The notes: generated from the letters alone by a model not told the origin. A stretch of DNA of 16,347 bases from an uncultured Lachnospiraceae bacterium (GCA_905207905.1 CAJLNC010000059.1:1-16347), one strand, 5' to 3'; numbered from the stretch's first letter, positions 6,735 through 15,167 are shown. Translations and numbers: made by a program.

Positions 6735-7829
6735 ATGGCTGGTTCATCATTTGGAACCTTATTTCGCGTCACCACCTGGGGGGAATCTCACGGAAAGGCT
6801 GTGGGTGCTGTGGTTGACGGCTGCCCCGCAGGGCTTCCCCTGACAGAGGCGGATATACAAAGCTTTTTAAATCGAAGAAAACCGGGACAAAATCAATATA
6901 CCACTGCCCGAAAAGAAAGTGACTCCGTAGAGATCCTGTCCGGTACCTTCCAGGGAAAAACCACTGGAACTCCCATCTCCATGGTGGTGCATAACCAGGA
7001 TCAGCGCTCAAAAGATTACGGAAATCTGGCTGTCTGCTACCGCCCCGGACATGCAGACTTTACTTTTGACCAGAAATATGGCTTTCGTGACTACCGGGGC
7101 GGCGGCCGCTCCTCCGGTCGCGAAACCATCGGCCGTGTAGCGGCCGGAGCTATCGCCTCCAAAGTATTGGGGCAGTTAAACATTTCTCTCACTGCTTACA
7201 CAAAAGCCATCGGCCCCATCAGCTGCGCACCGGAACGGATGGATCCTGACCGGATTCGGAGAAGTCCGCTGTTTATGCCGGATGAACAGGCCGAAGGGCT
7301 GGCTCTGGCCTATTTGGATGAATGCAAAGCCCATCAGACTTCCTCCGGAGGCGTGGTAGAATGCCTTATAAAAAACGTCCCTGCCGGTATTGGCGAACCC
7401 GTGTTTGACAAACTGGATGCCTGCCTGAGCAAGGCTCTGTTCTCCATCGGAGCTGTCAAAGGCGTGGAAATTGGAGACGGTTTCCTTGCCGCTCAGTCCA
7501 TGGGACACGAAAACAACGACCAGTTTGGTCTGATAGACGGGACGGTGCAAAAGCTCACCAACCATGCTGGAGGCATCTTAGGAGGCATGAGTGATGGCAG
7601 CCACATCACCATCCGGGCAGCTTTCAAACCCACTCCCTCCATCGCCCAGCCTCAGACTGCCCTGTTCCAGGACGGACACTGTGAAGAAATTGTGATCCAT
7701 GGCCGCCATGATCCCATTATTGTGCCCAGAGCAGTGGTGGTGGTAGAAAGTATGACTGCCATTACGCTGCTGGATCTTCTCCTCCAGAACATGGGATCCA
7801 CCATGGATAAGCTGAAAAAAATCTATTAA
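6735..7829 (+). CDS. aroC: Chorismate synthase
   Basis: This FMN-dependent enzyme converts 5-enolpyruvylshikimate 3-phosphate to chorismate, the last step of the shikimate pathway, in the cytoplasm. The 364-residue length is normal. Signatures are WGESHG (15-20), the flavin-binding GGGRSSGRETIGRVAAGAIA region (about 122-140), HAGGILGGMSDG, KPTPSIAQPQ and the C-terminal GRHDPIIVPRAVVVVE. I chose ATG 6735 because GAAAGGAGA is well spaced upstream; the frame extends back to an ATG at 6672 but that addition is charged, unconserved in character and has no ribosome site. It stands as a single gene between two terminator-like structures, with no other aromatic pathway gene in the window. Confidence 0.96.
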   Translation: MAGSSFGTLFRVTTWGESHGKAVGAVVDGCPAGLPLTEADIQSFLNRRKPGQNQYTTARKESDSVEILSGTFQGKTTGTPISMVVHNQDQRSKDYGNLAVCYRPGHADFTFDQKYGFRDYRGGGRSSGRETIGRVAAGAIASKVLGQLNISLTAYTKAIGPISCAPERMDPDRIRRSPLFMPDEQAEGLALAYLDECKAHQTSSGGVVECLIKNVPAGIGEPVFDKLDACLSKALFSIGAVKGVEIGDGFLAAQSMGHENNDQFGLIDGTVQKLTNHAGGILGGMSDGSHITIRAAFKPTPSIAQPQTALFQDGHCEEIVIHGRHDPIIVPRAVVVVESMTAITLLDLLLQNMGSTMDKLKKIY

Positions 7830-7836
7830 TTAAAAA

Positions 7837-7919
7837 GGCTGCTGCAAAGTAAAATGACCGGATCTTTACCATGTTTTCTGTCGATCCGAAATCTTCTTTC
7901 TTTGCAGCAGCCCTTTTTT
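7837..7919. terminator. Bidirectional branched terminator between aroC and the lactonase gene
   Basis: A perfect 13 bp stem joins GGCTGCTGCAAAG (7837-7849) to CTTTGCAGCAGCC (7900-7912). Inside it a second stem pairs CGGATC (7859-7864) with GATCCG (7883-7888). TTTTTT follows on the plus strand (7914-7919) and an A-run (7832-7836) gives a T-run on the minus strand, so it can end both convergent transcripts. Confidence 0.85.
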
Positions 7920-7997
7920 CAGACCTGCCAATATCTATCCCATGTCCTGCTTCCTGGCTGATCCTTTCCAAACCAATAGCAGGATTCCTCTGTTATC

Positions 7998-9053
7998 TTA
8001 TTCTTCCGCCTCAGAAATCAGAATGCAGTTTGGAGTTTCCACCTTTAACTGCTTTCCTTTCATGACAATGGTTCCTTTCTCATAATCCACTGTGAAAAAC
8101 CGCATATAGTTGGATTCATGACACAGCACAATCAGGGTTTTCTCATCCGGCAGCACATCAATATCCTTGGGATAACCGCCGCTGATGGGCAATATACAGA
8201 TCTTTCTCAAAAGCCCGGTCTCCTGATTGATTTCAAAAATCCCTACCGTATTCTCTCCTGCACTGGAACAGTAAAGATACCTGCCGCTGGGAGAAATCTT
8301 TAAGGCACAGCAGGCGCTGCTCACCTCATGCTCGTCCATCAAACTTTTCACTTCCTGAAGAAGTTCGAACTCCGGAGATTTCCCGCTTCCATCGTAGGAA
8401 TACACCCGTATCTTGTTGGTCAGCTCACAGTTAATGTAAGCAAAGCGTCCGTCCTTGCTGAAGCACATAAGCCTGGGGCCGGACTCCAGCTCACAGCGGA
8501 GAATATCATACAGTTTTAATTTACCTGTAGTGGGATGCACTTTATAGATTTTCACCTGATCCACCCCATTGTCTACTGCACACAAATACTTTCCATCCGG
8601 TGTGGGAATGACGCAGCTTACATGGGGTCTGAAATTCCGCTCCGCCACGCTGCCAAGACCCTTATGGAAAATCCCATCCATCACGCTGCCCAGCCGGCCG
8701 TTCCGATGGGTGTGCACCACGGTCACCTTTCCGTCATGATAACCGCCCACAAAAAGGAACTTTCCAGAAGCGTCCGTAGAAAGGTAGCAACCTCTCATCC
8801 CGTCGATACCCACCTTATTGATGGGAGTCAAATCCCCATTTGGTTCGATCTTCAGTACCTCCACCCCTTCATCAGCGATGGAGTACAGATAACGGCCATT
8901 GCAGGATTTCGTAAGGTAGGAAGCGTTGTGTACCGGAACCACATTCCGTTCCGTCAGCGTTCCATTTTCCATATCAATATCATATACATGTATTCCAATA
9001 CTGCTGCCATGGGTATAAGTCCCAACATAAGCCACATATTTCTTCTTATCCAT
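7998..9053 (-). CDS. Lactonase-family beta-propeller protein (6-phosphogluconolactonase-like)
   Basis: This 351-residue protein belongs to the seven-bladed beta-propeller lactonase family (Pgl/YbhE type), whose characterised members hydrolyse 6-phosphogluconolactone in the oxidative pentose phosphate route. It starts YVAYVGTYTHGSSIGIHVYDID and repeats the blade pattern '(D/S)GRYLY...G...V..I' several times, for example at SCNGRYLYSIADEG, SPSGRYLYCSSAGENTVGIFEI and PDGKYLCAVDNGVDQVKIY, with RPHVSCVIPTPDGKY marking the conserved His strand. The ATG has AGGAGG upstream with a rather long 10 nt gap. It is monocistronic and divergent from the rluA-type gene. The substrate may be another sugar lactone, since many Firmicute members have not been tested. 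Confidence 0.87.
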   Translation of the reverse strand: MDKKKYVAYVGTYTHGSSIGIHVYDIDMENGTLTERNVVPVHNASYLTKSCNGRYLYSIADEGVEVLKIEPNGDLTPINKVGIDGMRGCYLSTDASGKFLFVGGYHDGKVTVVHTHRNGRLGSVMDGIFHKGLGSVAERNFRPHVSCVIPTPDGKYLCAVDNGVDQVKIYKVHPTTGKLKLYDILRCELESGPRLMCFSKDGRFAYINCELTNKIRVYSYDGSGKSPEFELLQEVKSLMDEHEVSSACCALKISPSGRYLYCSSAGENTVGIFEINQETGLLRKICILPISGGYPKDIDVLPDEKTLIVLCHESNYMRFFTVDYEKGTIVMKGKQLKVETPNCILISEAEE

Positions 9054-9166
9054 CTTGGAATTCCTCCTGTGATCGTGAATATTAATCGCCCTCCACGGAC
9101 CGTTTTCCTCTTCCCTTTCCCATCGTTTTAAGGTATGATTACAGAAAAACCGGGAAAGGAAAAAAC

Positions 9167-10174
9167 ATGAAACGAAGCTTACAATATCTCATTGCCCAGG
9201 GAGACGCCTTACAGACTGTTGGAGATTTTTTGCGAAAAAAGGGATACTCCCATCATCTCCTGGCCCTTTTGAAGCGTTCCCCCTCCGGCCTTGTTCTAAA
9301 CAGCCTTCCGGTGCCTGCAGGCAAAATTCTAAACAGCGGCGACTGTCTTTTGGTCACTCTGCCTGAGGAAGAACCCTCCCAGAACATCACTCCTGCTTTT
9401 GTAGATTTCTCTGTAGTTTACGAAGATGAGGATCTTCTGGTAATCAACAAGCCGGCCGATACGCCCATCCATCCCTCCATAAATAACCGTGAACACACTC
9501 TGGCCAACGGCGTTCTCTGGTATTATCAGCAAAAAAATCTGCCTTTGGTATTTCGCTGTATCAGCCGCCTGGATCGGGACACCAGCGGTCTCCTTGTAGT
9601 GGCAAAAAATATGCTCAGCGCCTCCATCCTTACCTCCGTCATGAAACAGCACACACTGGCATTCAATGCCCAAACTTCCCTATCCCTGGGCAGCGCCTCC
9701 CACCAAACCTCGATCCCGCCCGCTTGGGAAGAAAACTTCCTGCCCAAGCTGCCTGGAAAGCCCATCCTGCGCACCTATCTGGCCATTGTGGAAGGCCGTG
9801 TCCCCCGCCCCGGCATCGTCAACGCCCCCATTGCAAGGCGGGAGGGATCTGTGCTTGAACGCTGCGTAGATTTTGAGAAGGGAGAACCTGCGCTCACCCA
9901 CTATGCGCCCGTAGCCTTTCGTCCGGACCTGAATCTTACCCTTCTCTCTCTTCGCCTTGAAACAGGACGAACCCATCAGATTCGAGTCCACATGAAGCAT
10001 TTGGGGCATCCTATCATCGGAGATTTTCTCTATCATCCGGACAGGCGTCATATCTCCCGCCAGGCTCTCCACTCCTGGCAGCTGTCCTTCTCTCATCCCA
10101 TCACCGGGAAACCACTGCAGTTCCAGGCTCCCCTGCCAGAAGATATGGCCGCCCTGTTTCCCCATCTCCCGTAA
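9167..10174 (+). CDS. RluA-family RNA pseudouridine synthase
   Basis: This 335-residue enzyme should convert specific uridines in rRNA or tRNA to pseudouridine. An N-terminal S4-like region (about 15-66, ending GDCLLVTLPEE) precedes the catalytic domain. The catalytic motif RLDRDTSGLLVVAKN has the nucleophile Asp at 136; further motifs are VINKPADTPIHPS, TYLAIVEG, and LETGRTHQIRVHMKHLGHPIIGDFLY. The SD GAAAGGA is 7 nt before the ATG, and a TATGAT -10-like box lies at 9134-9139. Odd feature: between SVMKQ (157-161) and LRTYLAIVEG (201-210), where relatives normally have only a handful of residues, there is an insertion of about 38 residues of low-complexity, Ser-rich character. RluC/RluD-like target uridines cannot be assigned from this. 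Confidence 0.9.
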   Translation: MKRSLQYLIAQGDALQTVGDFLRKKGYSHHLLALLKRSPSGLVLNSLPVPAGKILNSGDCLLVTLPEEEPSQNITPAFVDFSVVYEDEDLLVINKPADTPIHPSINNREHTLANGVLWYYQQKNLPLVFRCISRLDRDTSGLLVVAKNMLSASILTSVMKQHTLAFNAQTSLSLGSASHQTSIPPAWEENFLPKLPGKPILRTYLAIVEGRVPRPGIVNAPIARREGSVLERCVDFEKGEPALTHYAPVAFRPDLNLTLLSLRLETGRTHQIRVHMKHLGHPIIGDFLYHPDRRHISRQALHSWQLSFSHPITGKPLQFQAPLPEDMAALFPHLP

Positions 10175-10208
10175 AAGAGCTGCCCTGGCCGCCCTTTTAC
10201 GGAAGTTT
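10169..10208 (+). terminator. Probable terminator overlapping the end of the pseudouridine synthase gene
   Basis: CCGTAAAAG (10169-10177) contains the stop codon and pairs perfectly with CTTTTACGG (10194-10202); AAGTTTT follows. The T-run is short, so efficiency is uncertain. The remaining bases to 10290 contain no feature I can support, and no clear terminator for trpS beyond an AACGGATCCGTT palindrome covering its last codons (10291-10302). Confidence 0.5.
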
Positions 10209-10290
10209 TCGCCACAGTCATTGGCTCACCTGGCAAATTTTACAGGATTAACCGACAACCCATTTTTTGAGCTGCAATCCCTGCGGTTCC

Positions 10291-11295
10291 TTAACGGATC
10301 CGTTCCGGAAAACCAATCTTTTTCTGTACCTTGCGCAGTGTCTTGTTTGCTGTGTAGGCCGCCCGCTCTGCATTGGCCTTAATGATACTGTCAATGTAAG
10401 CCTTGTCCTTTTCCAGCTCTTTGCATCTGGTCTGAAGCGGCTCCAGCACGCCAACCACCGCATCTCCAACAGCTTCCTTTAACTGGCCATAACCACAGCC
10501 CTCAAATTCTTTCACAGCCTCATCCGGTGTCTTTCCAGTGCAGGCACAGTAAATATCCAGAAGATTCTTCACGCCCGGCTGTTCCTCCCGATAAAGGATC
10601 ACGCCTTCAGAATCGGTCACTGCCCGCTTGCATTTTCTGCGAATCGTATCCGGATCATCCATCAAATAGATACTAGCATTGGGATTCTCATCAGATTTGC
10701 TCATTTTCCTGCTAGGATCCTGAAGACTCATAATCTTCGCTCCCACCTTGCCCACATAGGCCTCTGGGATAGTAAACACCTCTCCATAGACTCCATTGAA
10801 CCTCTGGGCAATATCCCTGGTAATCTCCAGATGCTGCATCTGGTCAATGCCCACAGGAACCACATCTGCCTGATACAGCAGAATATCCGCCGCCATCAGA
10901 ACCGGATAAGTGAACAGGCCGGCATTGATGTTGTCCGCATGCTTTGCCGCTTTATCCTTAAACTGAGTCATACGGTTTAACTCTCCCATATAGGTAAAAC
11001 AATTTAAGATCCAGGCCAATTCAGCATGACCGGACACATGGGACTGATAATAGATGCAGTTTTTTACCGGATCAATCCCTGCTGCAATATAAAGAGTCAG
11101 CAAAGCTCTGGCCCGTTTGCGCAGCACCGCCGGATCCTGACGCACAGTGATGGAATGCATATCCACCACGCTGTAATAGCACTCATACTCATCAGAGAGA
11201 GTCACCCAGTTTTTCAGCGCCCCCAAATAATTTCCCAGGGTAAGATTCCCCGTAGCCTGCATTCCGCTGAACAGCACTTTATTTCCGTTAATCAT
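10291..11295 (-). CDS. trpS: Tryptophanyl-tRNA synthetase
   Basis: This class I aminoacyl-tRNA synthetase attaches tryptophan to tRNA-Trp in the cytoplasm. The 334-residue length is typical. The HIGH-type motif is TGNLTLGNYLGAL (15-27) after LFSGMQ; the tryptophan pocket strands include YPVLMAADILLYQADVVPVGIDQ (about 130-152); the KMSKS loop is intact (197-201), followed by SDENPNASIYLMDDP. The start has GGAGG and GAGGAAATG just upstream. It follows the DUF5662 gene by 27 bp on the same strand, so it is probably in the exoA-GH13-DUF5662-trpS transcription unit. No T-box leader is visible directly in front of it. Confidence 0.96.
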   Translation of the reverse strand: MINGNKVLFSGMQATGNLTLGNYLGALKNWVTLSDEYECYYSVVDMHSITVRQDPAVLRKRARALLTLYIAAGIDPVKNCIYYQSHVSGHAELAWILNCFTYMGELNRMTQFKDKAAKHADNINAGLFTYPVLMAADILLYQADVVPVGIDQMQHLEITRDIAQRFNGVYGEVFTIPEAYVGKVGAKIMSLQDPSRKMSKSDENPNASIYLMDDPDTIRRKCKRAVTDSEGVILYREEQPGVKNLLDIYCACTGKTPDEAVKEFEGCGYGQLKEAVGDAVVGVLEPLQTRCKELEKDKAYIDSIIKANAERAAYTANKTLRKVQKKIGFPERIR

Positions 11296-11322
11296 TTCCT
11301 CATTCCTCCAAAATCCTATATT

Positions 11323-12033
11323 TTACATGGGATATCCCTTTAGATAATACTGCCTCACAAAACGAAACAACGCCTGCTCCCCCTCTTTATCCAGAATCCG
11401 CAGCATCCGTTCCAGCTCCCGGGCTGTCTGGGGATGCATCAAACGATGCCCCCGCCCCCTCTGATAATACTTCAAAGGTTCATGGCGATTATACTTTTCC
11501 TTCAAATAAATCTTCGAGGCTGCTATGCGGTCCATCAGCATCTCCGCCACATATTTTCTTGGCATCTGCACTGCCTGCATAGGCGGTTCCCCCTGCACCG
11601 GCTTCAGAGAATAATCCGTCCAGAATTCAAAATGATGGCGGTTCCTCCCCTTGTGGTGCATCCAGGCATAAGAATACCCTTTATTCTCCCGCTCTCCGTT
11701 ATTAGGACTGCGCGTTCCATTCTGGTAATAGCGGCATCCTGGCACAAACTCCGCCAAACTATACTTGGACATATCATGCATGATGCCCTGATAATAAAGT
11801 CCAATGGCAAAACAGTGCTTCATCACCAGCAGCTTGTGTTCCGTAACCGTGCGAAAGTGTCCGGCCACCTTCTCCGGCGTAATCTGGCTCTCCCAAACCG
11901 ACTCCCCGACTGCATCTTTGCAGCGGCTCCCGGCGCGCTTCCCACAGCCTTTCCAGACAAACGCTGCGCTTCTATCCATTCTTCTCTGAGCCGGACTTCT
12001 GTCAGTCATCTTTCCATATACTGCTTCACTCAT
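11323..12033 (-). CDS. DUF5662-family protein
   Basis: This 236-residue protein of unknown function resembles the DUF5662 family (recalled, not searched). The core begins near residue 53 (TPEKVAGHFRTVTEHKLLVMKHC) and carries HDMSKYS (86-92) and HHKGRNRHHFEFW (126-138). Such a His/Asp-rich arrangement suggests a metal-binding, possibly HD-like hydrolase site. The first 50 or so residues are basic and Arg/Ser-rich and look unlike the rest, so translation may begin further in (Met 9 or Met 20), but no better ribosome site is visible. ATG 12033 overlaps the upstream TGA as ATGA with GGTGAG in front, which supports this start through coupling. It sits between a GH13 homologue and trpS; the neighbours do not suggest a role. 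Confidence 0.75.
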   Translation of the reverse strand: MSEAVYGKMTDRSPAQRRMDRSAAFVWKGCGKRAGSRCKDAVGESVWESQITPEKVAGHFRTVTEHKLLVMKHCFAIGLYYQGIMHDMSKYSLAEFVPGCRYYQNGTRSPNNGERENKGYSYAWMHHKGRNRHHFEFWTDYSLKPVQGEPPMQAVQMPRKYVAEMLMDRIAASKIYLKEKYNRHEPLKYYQRGRGHRLMHPQTARELERMLRILDKEGEQALFRFVRQYYLKGYPM

Positions 12034-13904
12034 TTATTCTCACCACTCACCTTTTCCATTTCTTTGCTGCCAATTAAAATCTGAACACAACGGGGAGGCA
12101 TTCGGAAAAACTTTGCCTGCGCCTCCAAAGTTTTTGGCAGTGACCCATCTTTCTCGTCTCTGTCCGCTGTATCCAAAACTATCTTCCAGCCCATTCCCTC
12201 CGGAAGGAAAGGCAGAGCCATCTCCTTAGGCTCCCAGTGGAAATTGTAGGCAATGTAGATAAATTCTTCTTCTCCTGCATACAGGCCGCAGTATAACAGC
12301 CCCACATGGCGGCTGGAATATTCAAAATCTCCATACCAGGCCCTGGTTCCATGGCAGGAAAAATCCGGGTATCCCAAAGACCGAAGATCCGATCCGGCCA
12401 ATTCCTGATCCATATGCAGGATCCTGTGAGCCTTTCGGAAAGCAATCAGCTCCTTCACAAACTCTCTCAGCTCTCCATAGGCTCTCTCCCTGCTCCAATC
12501 CACCCATGTCAATTCACTGTCATGACAGTAGGGATTATTATTCCCCTCCTGGGAATTTCCAAATTCATCTCCAGCTAACAGCATAGGCGTTCCCTGAGAC
12601 AGCAGCACCATGGCAAAAGCATTTTTCATCTGCTGCATCCGCAGTCGGGCAATCTTTTTCTTTCTGGAGGGTCCTTCAACGCCGCAGTTCCAGCTGTAAT
12701 TGCACTCGGAACCGTCCCTTCCCTGCTCTCCATTCGTCTCATTATACTTCCTGTCATAGGAAACCAGATCCATCAGCGTAAAGCCGTCATGCCCGGTAAT
12801 GTAATTGATCACGCCGCTGTTCTTAGGATTGTGGCGAACCCGGCTCACAAACTGCTCCAGCTGATTTTCGTCCCCTTTCAGAAGCCGTCTGGCAGTTACC
12901 TGAAAGTTCTCATTGCACTCCGCCAGAAATTTCTCCGGAAAGCCGGTCTCCATACCATAAATCTGCTCAGCAGGAAAATACCAGGAGATCAGCTTCACCC
13001 CCGTAAGAAACGGGCTTCTTGCCACTGTATTAGCCGCCTCCTGGTTCATAAACAGCCTAAAACCGTCCACATGATATTCCCGTACCCACCAGGCCAGACA
13101 GTCGCACACCATGGAGACATCCACAGGATCCGGAAAACAAAATTCCATGGCCACTTCCATACCATTTTCATGGAACGCTTTTACCATAGACTTAAACTCC
13201 AAGTCCGGAAATTTCCCCGCACAGTACGCGCTCTTTGGCGCGTAATAGCAGCAATCCCCGGTAAATCCCCAGTAATTTAATTTCCACTCCTGCCGGCTCT
13301 CCGCTCCGATAGCAGAGTACTTCATAGCCTCCTGAAACTCATAAGCCGGAAGCAGAAGAACCTGATTGATTCCCAAATCCTTTAAATAGGGTATCTTTTC
13401 CTGAAGCCCCAAAAAAGTCCCTTTATGGCGCACCCTGGAATTTTTCTGCTTCGTAAAGCCCCTGACATGAAGCTGATATAGAATCAGATCCTGATAGGGA
13501 AGCGCCGGAAACTGATCCCCTCCCCAATCAAAGGACTTTGTTAAAAATCCGCATCTTGTCTGGTGTTCTTCTCCTGGCGTCAGATTGCCAAAATCTTCTG
13601 TCCCGCTCACTAATCTGGCGGCTGGATCCTTTTTAATCTGATTCCCAATACGAAAATTATATTCATACCCATCCGGTGTCAGCCCCAAAACTTTCAGGCT
13701 TCTCACCATCCCTGTCACACTTTCCCCGGGAAAGGGGATCTCCTGTACCGGCTCCTGACACCCCTTTGGATACAGAATCAAGCTGGCACGCTCTCCCCGG
13801 GGTACTACAGCGGAGAAGGTAATCCCATCCTGTTCGATCTGGGCGCCCAAGGTTCTGCCTGCGCCCTCCGCAGCCGAAAACTGTTTGCATCTCTTATCTG
13901 TCAT
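12030..13904 (-). CDS. GH13 isoamylase/GlgX-type debranching-enzyme homologue, catalytic residues missing
   Basis: This 624-residue protein has the layout of a glycogen-debranching/isoamylase enzyme: N-terminal CBM48-like domain (about 15-100), a (beta/alpha)8 barrel (about 135-490) and a C-terminal beta domain. Family landmarks are clear: ILYQLHVRGFT, YWGFTGDCCYYAPKSAY, INYITGHDGFTLMDLVSY (367-383) and LLAGDEFGNSQEGNNNPY. The catalytic strands are degenerate. The nucleophile motif GFRFD is GFRLF, so Phe285 (codon 13050-13052) replaces Asp. The acid/base motif LIAEPW is LISWYF, so Trp308 (codon 12981-12983) replaces Glu. The DVVYNHT strand is absent, with MEFCFPD (253-259) joining straight to the next helix. 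Only the third carboxylate, Asp373 in GHD, remains. The frame is intact, so it is a maintained pseudoenzyme, possibly a glucan-binding or regulatory protein. The ATG has GGGAGG upstream. Its stop overlaps the DUF5662 start. Confidence 0.85.
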   Translation of the reverse strand: MTDKRCKQFSAAEGAGRTLGAQIEQDGITFSAVVPRGERASLILYPKGCQEPVQEIPFPGESVTGMVRSLKVLGLTPDGYEYNFRIGNQIKKDPAARLVSGTEDFGNLTPGEEHQTRCGFLTKSFDWGGDQFPALPYQDLILYQLHVRGFTKQKNSRVRHKGTFLGLQEKIPYLKDLGINQVLLLPAYEFQEAMKYSAIGAESRQEWKLNYWGFTGDCCYYAPKSAYCAGKFPDLEFKSMVKAFHENGMEVAMEFCFPDPVDVSMVCDCLAWWVREYHVDGFRLFMNQEAANTVARSPFLTGVKLISWYFPAEQIYGMETGFPEKFLAECNENFQVTARRLLKGDENQLEQFVSRVRHNPKNSGVINYITGHDGFTLMDLVSYDRKYNETNGEQGRDGSECNYSWNCGVEGPSRKKKIARLRMQQMKNAFAMVLLSQGTPMLLAGDEFGNSQEGNNNPYCHDSELTWVDWSRERAYGELREFVKELIAFRKAHRILHMDQELAGSDLRSLGYPDFSCHGTRAWYGDFEYSSRHVGLLYCGLYAGEEEFIYIAYNFHWEPKEMALPFLPEGMGWKIVLDTADRDEKDGSLPKTLEAQAKFFRMPPRCVQILIGSKEMEKVSGENK

Positions 13905-13952
13905 TGATTACTTCCCTCCCTCATTCCATTTTCCAGGTACACTTATGATCTG

Positions 13953-14034
13953 ATCATAAATTGATCTCTCAGCACCGTGTAACCGAATCACAAATCACTC
14001 TCTCGGCACCGCGCAGCCGGATCACAAATCGATC
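13953..14034. repeat. 34 bp tandem repeat arising from the exoA 3' end
   Basis: Two full units, 13967-14000 and 14001-14034, have an exact 34 bp period and 27 of 34 identical bases. A third partial unit at 13953-13966 matches the end of the unit in 12 of 14. The unit nearest exoA includes its last codons and stop (ATCGATTTGTGA on the minus strand), so the repeats look like successive duplications of the gene's end. Five of the seven differences are transitions. A palindrome ATGATC-a-GATCAT on the minus strand closes the array on the far side. No T-tract follows. Role unknown. Confidence 0.8.
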
Positions 14035-14777
14035 TCAAGCTCCACCGGACAGTGATCAGAGCCAAAAACTTCCGTATGGATCCCGGCTCCTTTCAGTCGA
14101 TCCTTCAGGCACTCTGAGACACAGAAATAGTCGATTCTCCATCCTGCATTTTTCTCTCTGGCCCGAAAGCGGTAAGACCACCAGCTGTAAACCCCTTCCT
14201 GATCCGGATAAAAATAGCGGTACGTATCAATAAATCCGGCATCCAGCATCGCTGTACATTTTGACCGTTCCTCATCTGTAAACCCTGCATTCTTTCGGTT
14301 TGTCTTAGGGTTCTTTAAATCAATCTCCTCATGAGCCACATTCAGGTCACCACAAAACACCACCGGCTTTTTCTCTTCCAATCCCTTAAGGTAGGACAAA
14401 AAATCATCCTCCCACTTCATCCGATAGTCAAGTCTTGCCAGCTCGCTCTGGGAATTGGGAGTATACACCGTCACCAGATAAAAATCTCGATACTCCAGCG
14501 TAATAACGCGCCCCTCCTGGTCATGTTCCTCCATCCCGATCCCATAAGATACGGACAGGGGATGACGCTTCGTAAAAACTGCTGTTCCGGAATACCCCTT
14601 CTTTACCGCATAATTCCAATACTGCTCATATCCCGGTGTCTGCAAATCCAACTGTCCGGCTTGAAGCTTACTCTCCTGGATACAGAAAATATCCGCATCC
14701 GCCTCATTCATAAAATCCAGAAACCCCTTCTGCAGGCACGCTCTGATGCCATTCACATTCCAGGAAATTAATTTCAT
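14022..14777 (-). CDS. xth: Exodeoxyribonuclease III (AP endonuclease)
   Basis: This 251-residue Mg-dependent enzyme of the exonuclease-endonuclease-phosphatase fold cuts DNA at abasic sites and has 3'-5' exonuclease activity in base excision repair. Active-site residues are all visible: Asn in SWNVNGIR (5-12), Glu35 in CIQESK, VYTPN (104-108), [11 protein letters not shown] with Asp144 and Asn146, WWSYR, WRIDYF, and the C-terminal SDHCPV with Asp241-His242. It is similar in length to ExoA of Bacillus. GAGGAGA precedes the ATG. It is the first gene of the minus-strand series and has its own extended -10 promoter upstream. Its 3' end has been duplicated as the 34 bp repeat. Confidence 0.95.
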   Translation of the reverse strand: MKLISWNVNGIRACLQKGFLDFMNEADADIFCIQESKLQAGQLDLQTPGYEQYWNYAVKKGYSGTAVFTKRHPLSVSYGIGMEEHDQEGRVITLEYRDFYLVTVYTPNSQSELARLDYRMKWEDDFLSYLKGLEEKKPVVFCGDLNVAHEEIDLKNPKTNRKNAGFTDEERSKCTAMLDAGFIDTYRYFYPDQEGVYSWWSYRFRAREKNAGWRIDYFCVSECLKDRLKGAGIHTEVFGSDHCPVELEIDL

Positions 14778-14823
14778 AATCCGTTCTCCTCATTCATCAC
14801 TCTTAAAAATCCAATATGAATAA

Positions 14824-14832
14824 AGTATATCA
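14824..14832 (-). promoter_or_regulatory. Extended -10 promoter for the exoA operon
   Basis: On the minus strand the sequence reads TGATATACT, a TGn-extended -10 box, about 45 bp before the exoA ATG; no good -35 is present 17 bp upstream. A dyad TGGAAA-c-TTTCCA flanked by CCCT/AGGG lies at about 14851-14880 and may be an operator or the end of an older transcript. Confidence 0.45.
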
Positions 14833-14941
14833 TTTTTCATCGGATTTTCCTACCCTAACTTTTGGAAACTTTCCAGGGTCTAACCATTATGCTTAACCAA
14901 CAGAAAATAAAACATACCTTATGGGTATATGGGTAATATGT

Positions 14942-15148
14942 ATGGAAAAAGAAAACAGGAAAATGCCATTGCCACAAGAAGATGTCATGAAAATTTTGGT
15001 CTCTTGTTATGAAAAATATTTGCATGAAATTCCTAAAGTACGTTCAAACGCAGAGGACATGGCTGAGGAATATTACGGAAATAGAAACCTTCATAAAAGA
15101 AATGTAATAATGTCATTTGCAACTGTCATTTTGATTTCAGCCATCTGA
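14942..15148 (+). pseudogene. Truncated EcsC-like N-terminal fragment
   Basis: This frame is also open from ATG 14921. The segment MPLPQEDVMKILVSCYEKYL followed by HEIPKVRSNAEDMAEEYY matches, from memory, the start of Lachnospiraceae EcsC-family proteins (LPxxxxVMxxLxxxYxKALxGxP...AEELAExY), which normally continue for more than 200 residues with a Gly-rich hydrophobic core. Here the similarity ends at about residue 50 and the frame stops after an unrelated hydrophobic tail (FATVILISAI), 20 bp before a bidirectional terminator. No good ribosome site is seen at any of the three Met codons. I read it as the 5' remnant of a gene whose rest was deleted, beside the toxin-antitoxin insertion. A genuine small protein is the alternative. 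Confidence 0.5.
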
Positions 15149-15167
15149 ATTTTCCTCTCTTTTAAAA

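Noticed and set aside
8535..9131. 198-codon plus-strand frame opposite the lactonase gene
   Set aside because: Antisense shadow: the minus-strand frame shows repeated beta-propeller blades and a good ribosome site.
9326..10165. Minus-strand frames opposite the pseudouridine synthase (9329-9673, 9526-9774, 9680-10165)
   Set aside because: Antisense to a gene with complete catalytic motifs, and composition is unlike real proteins.
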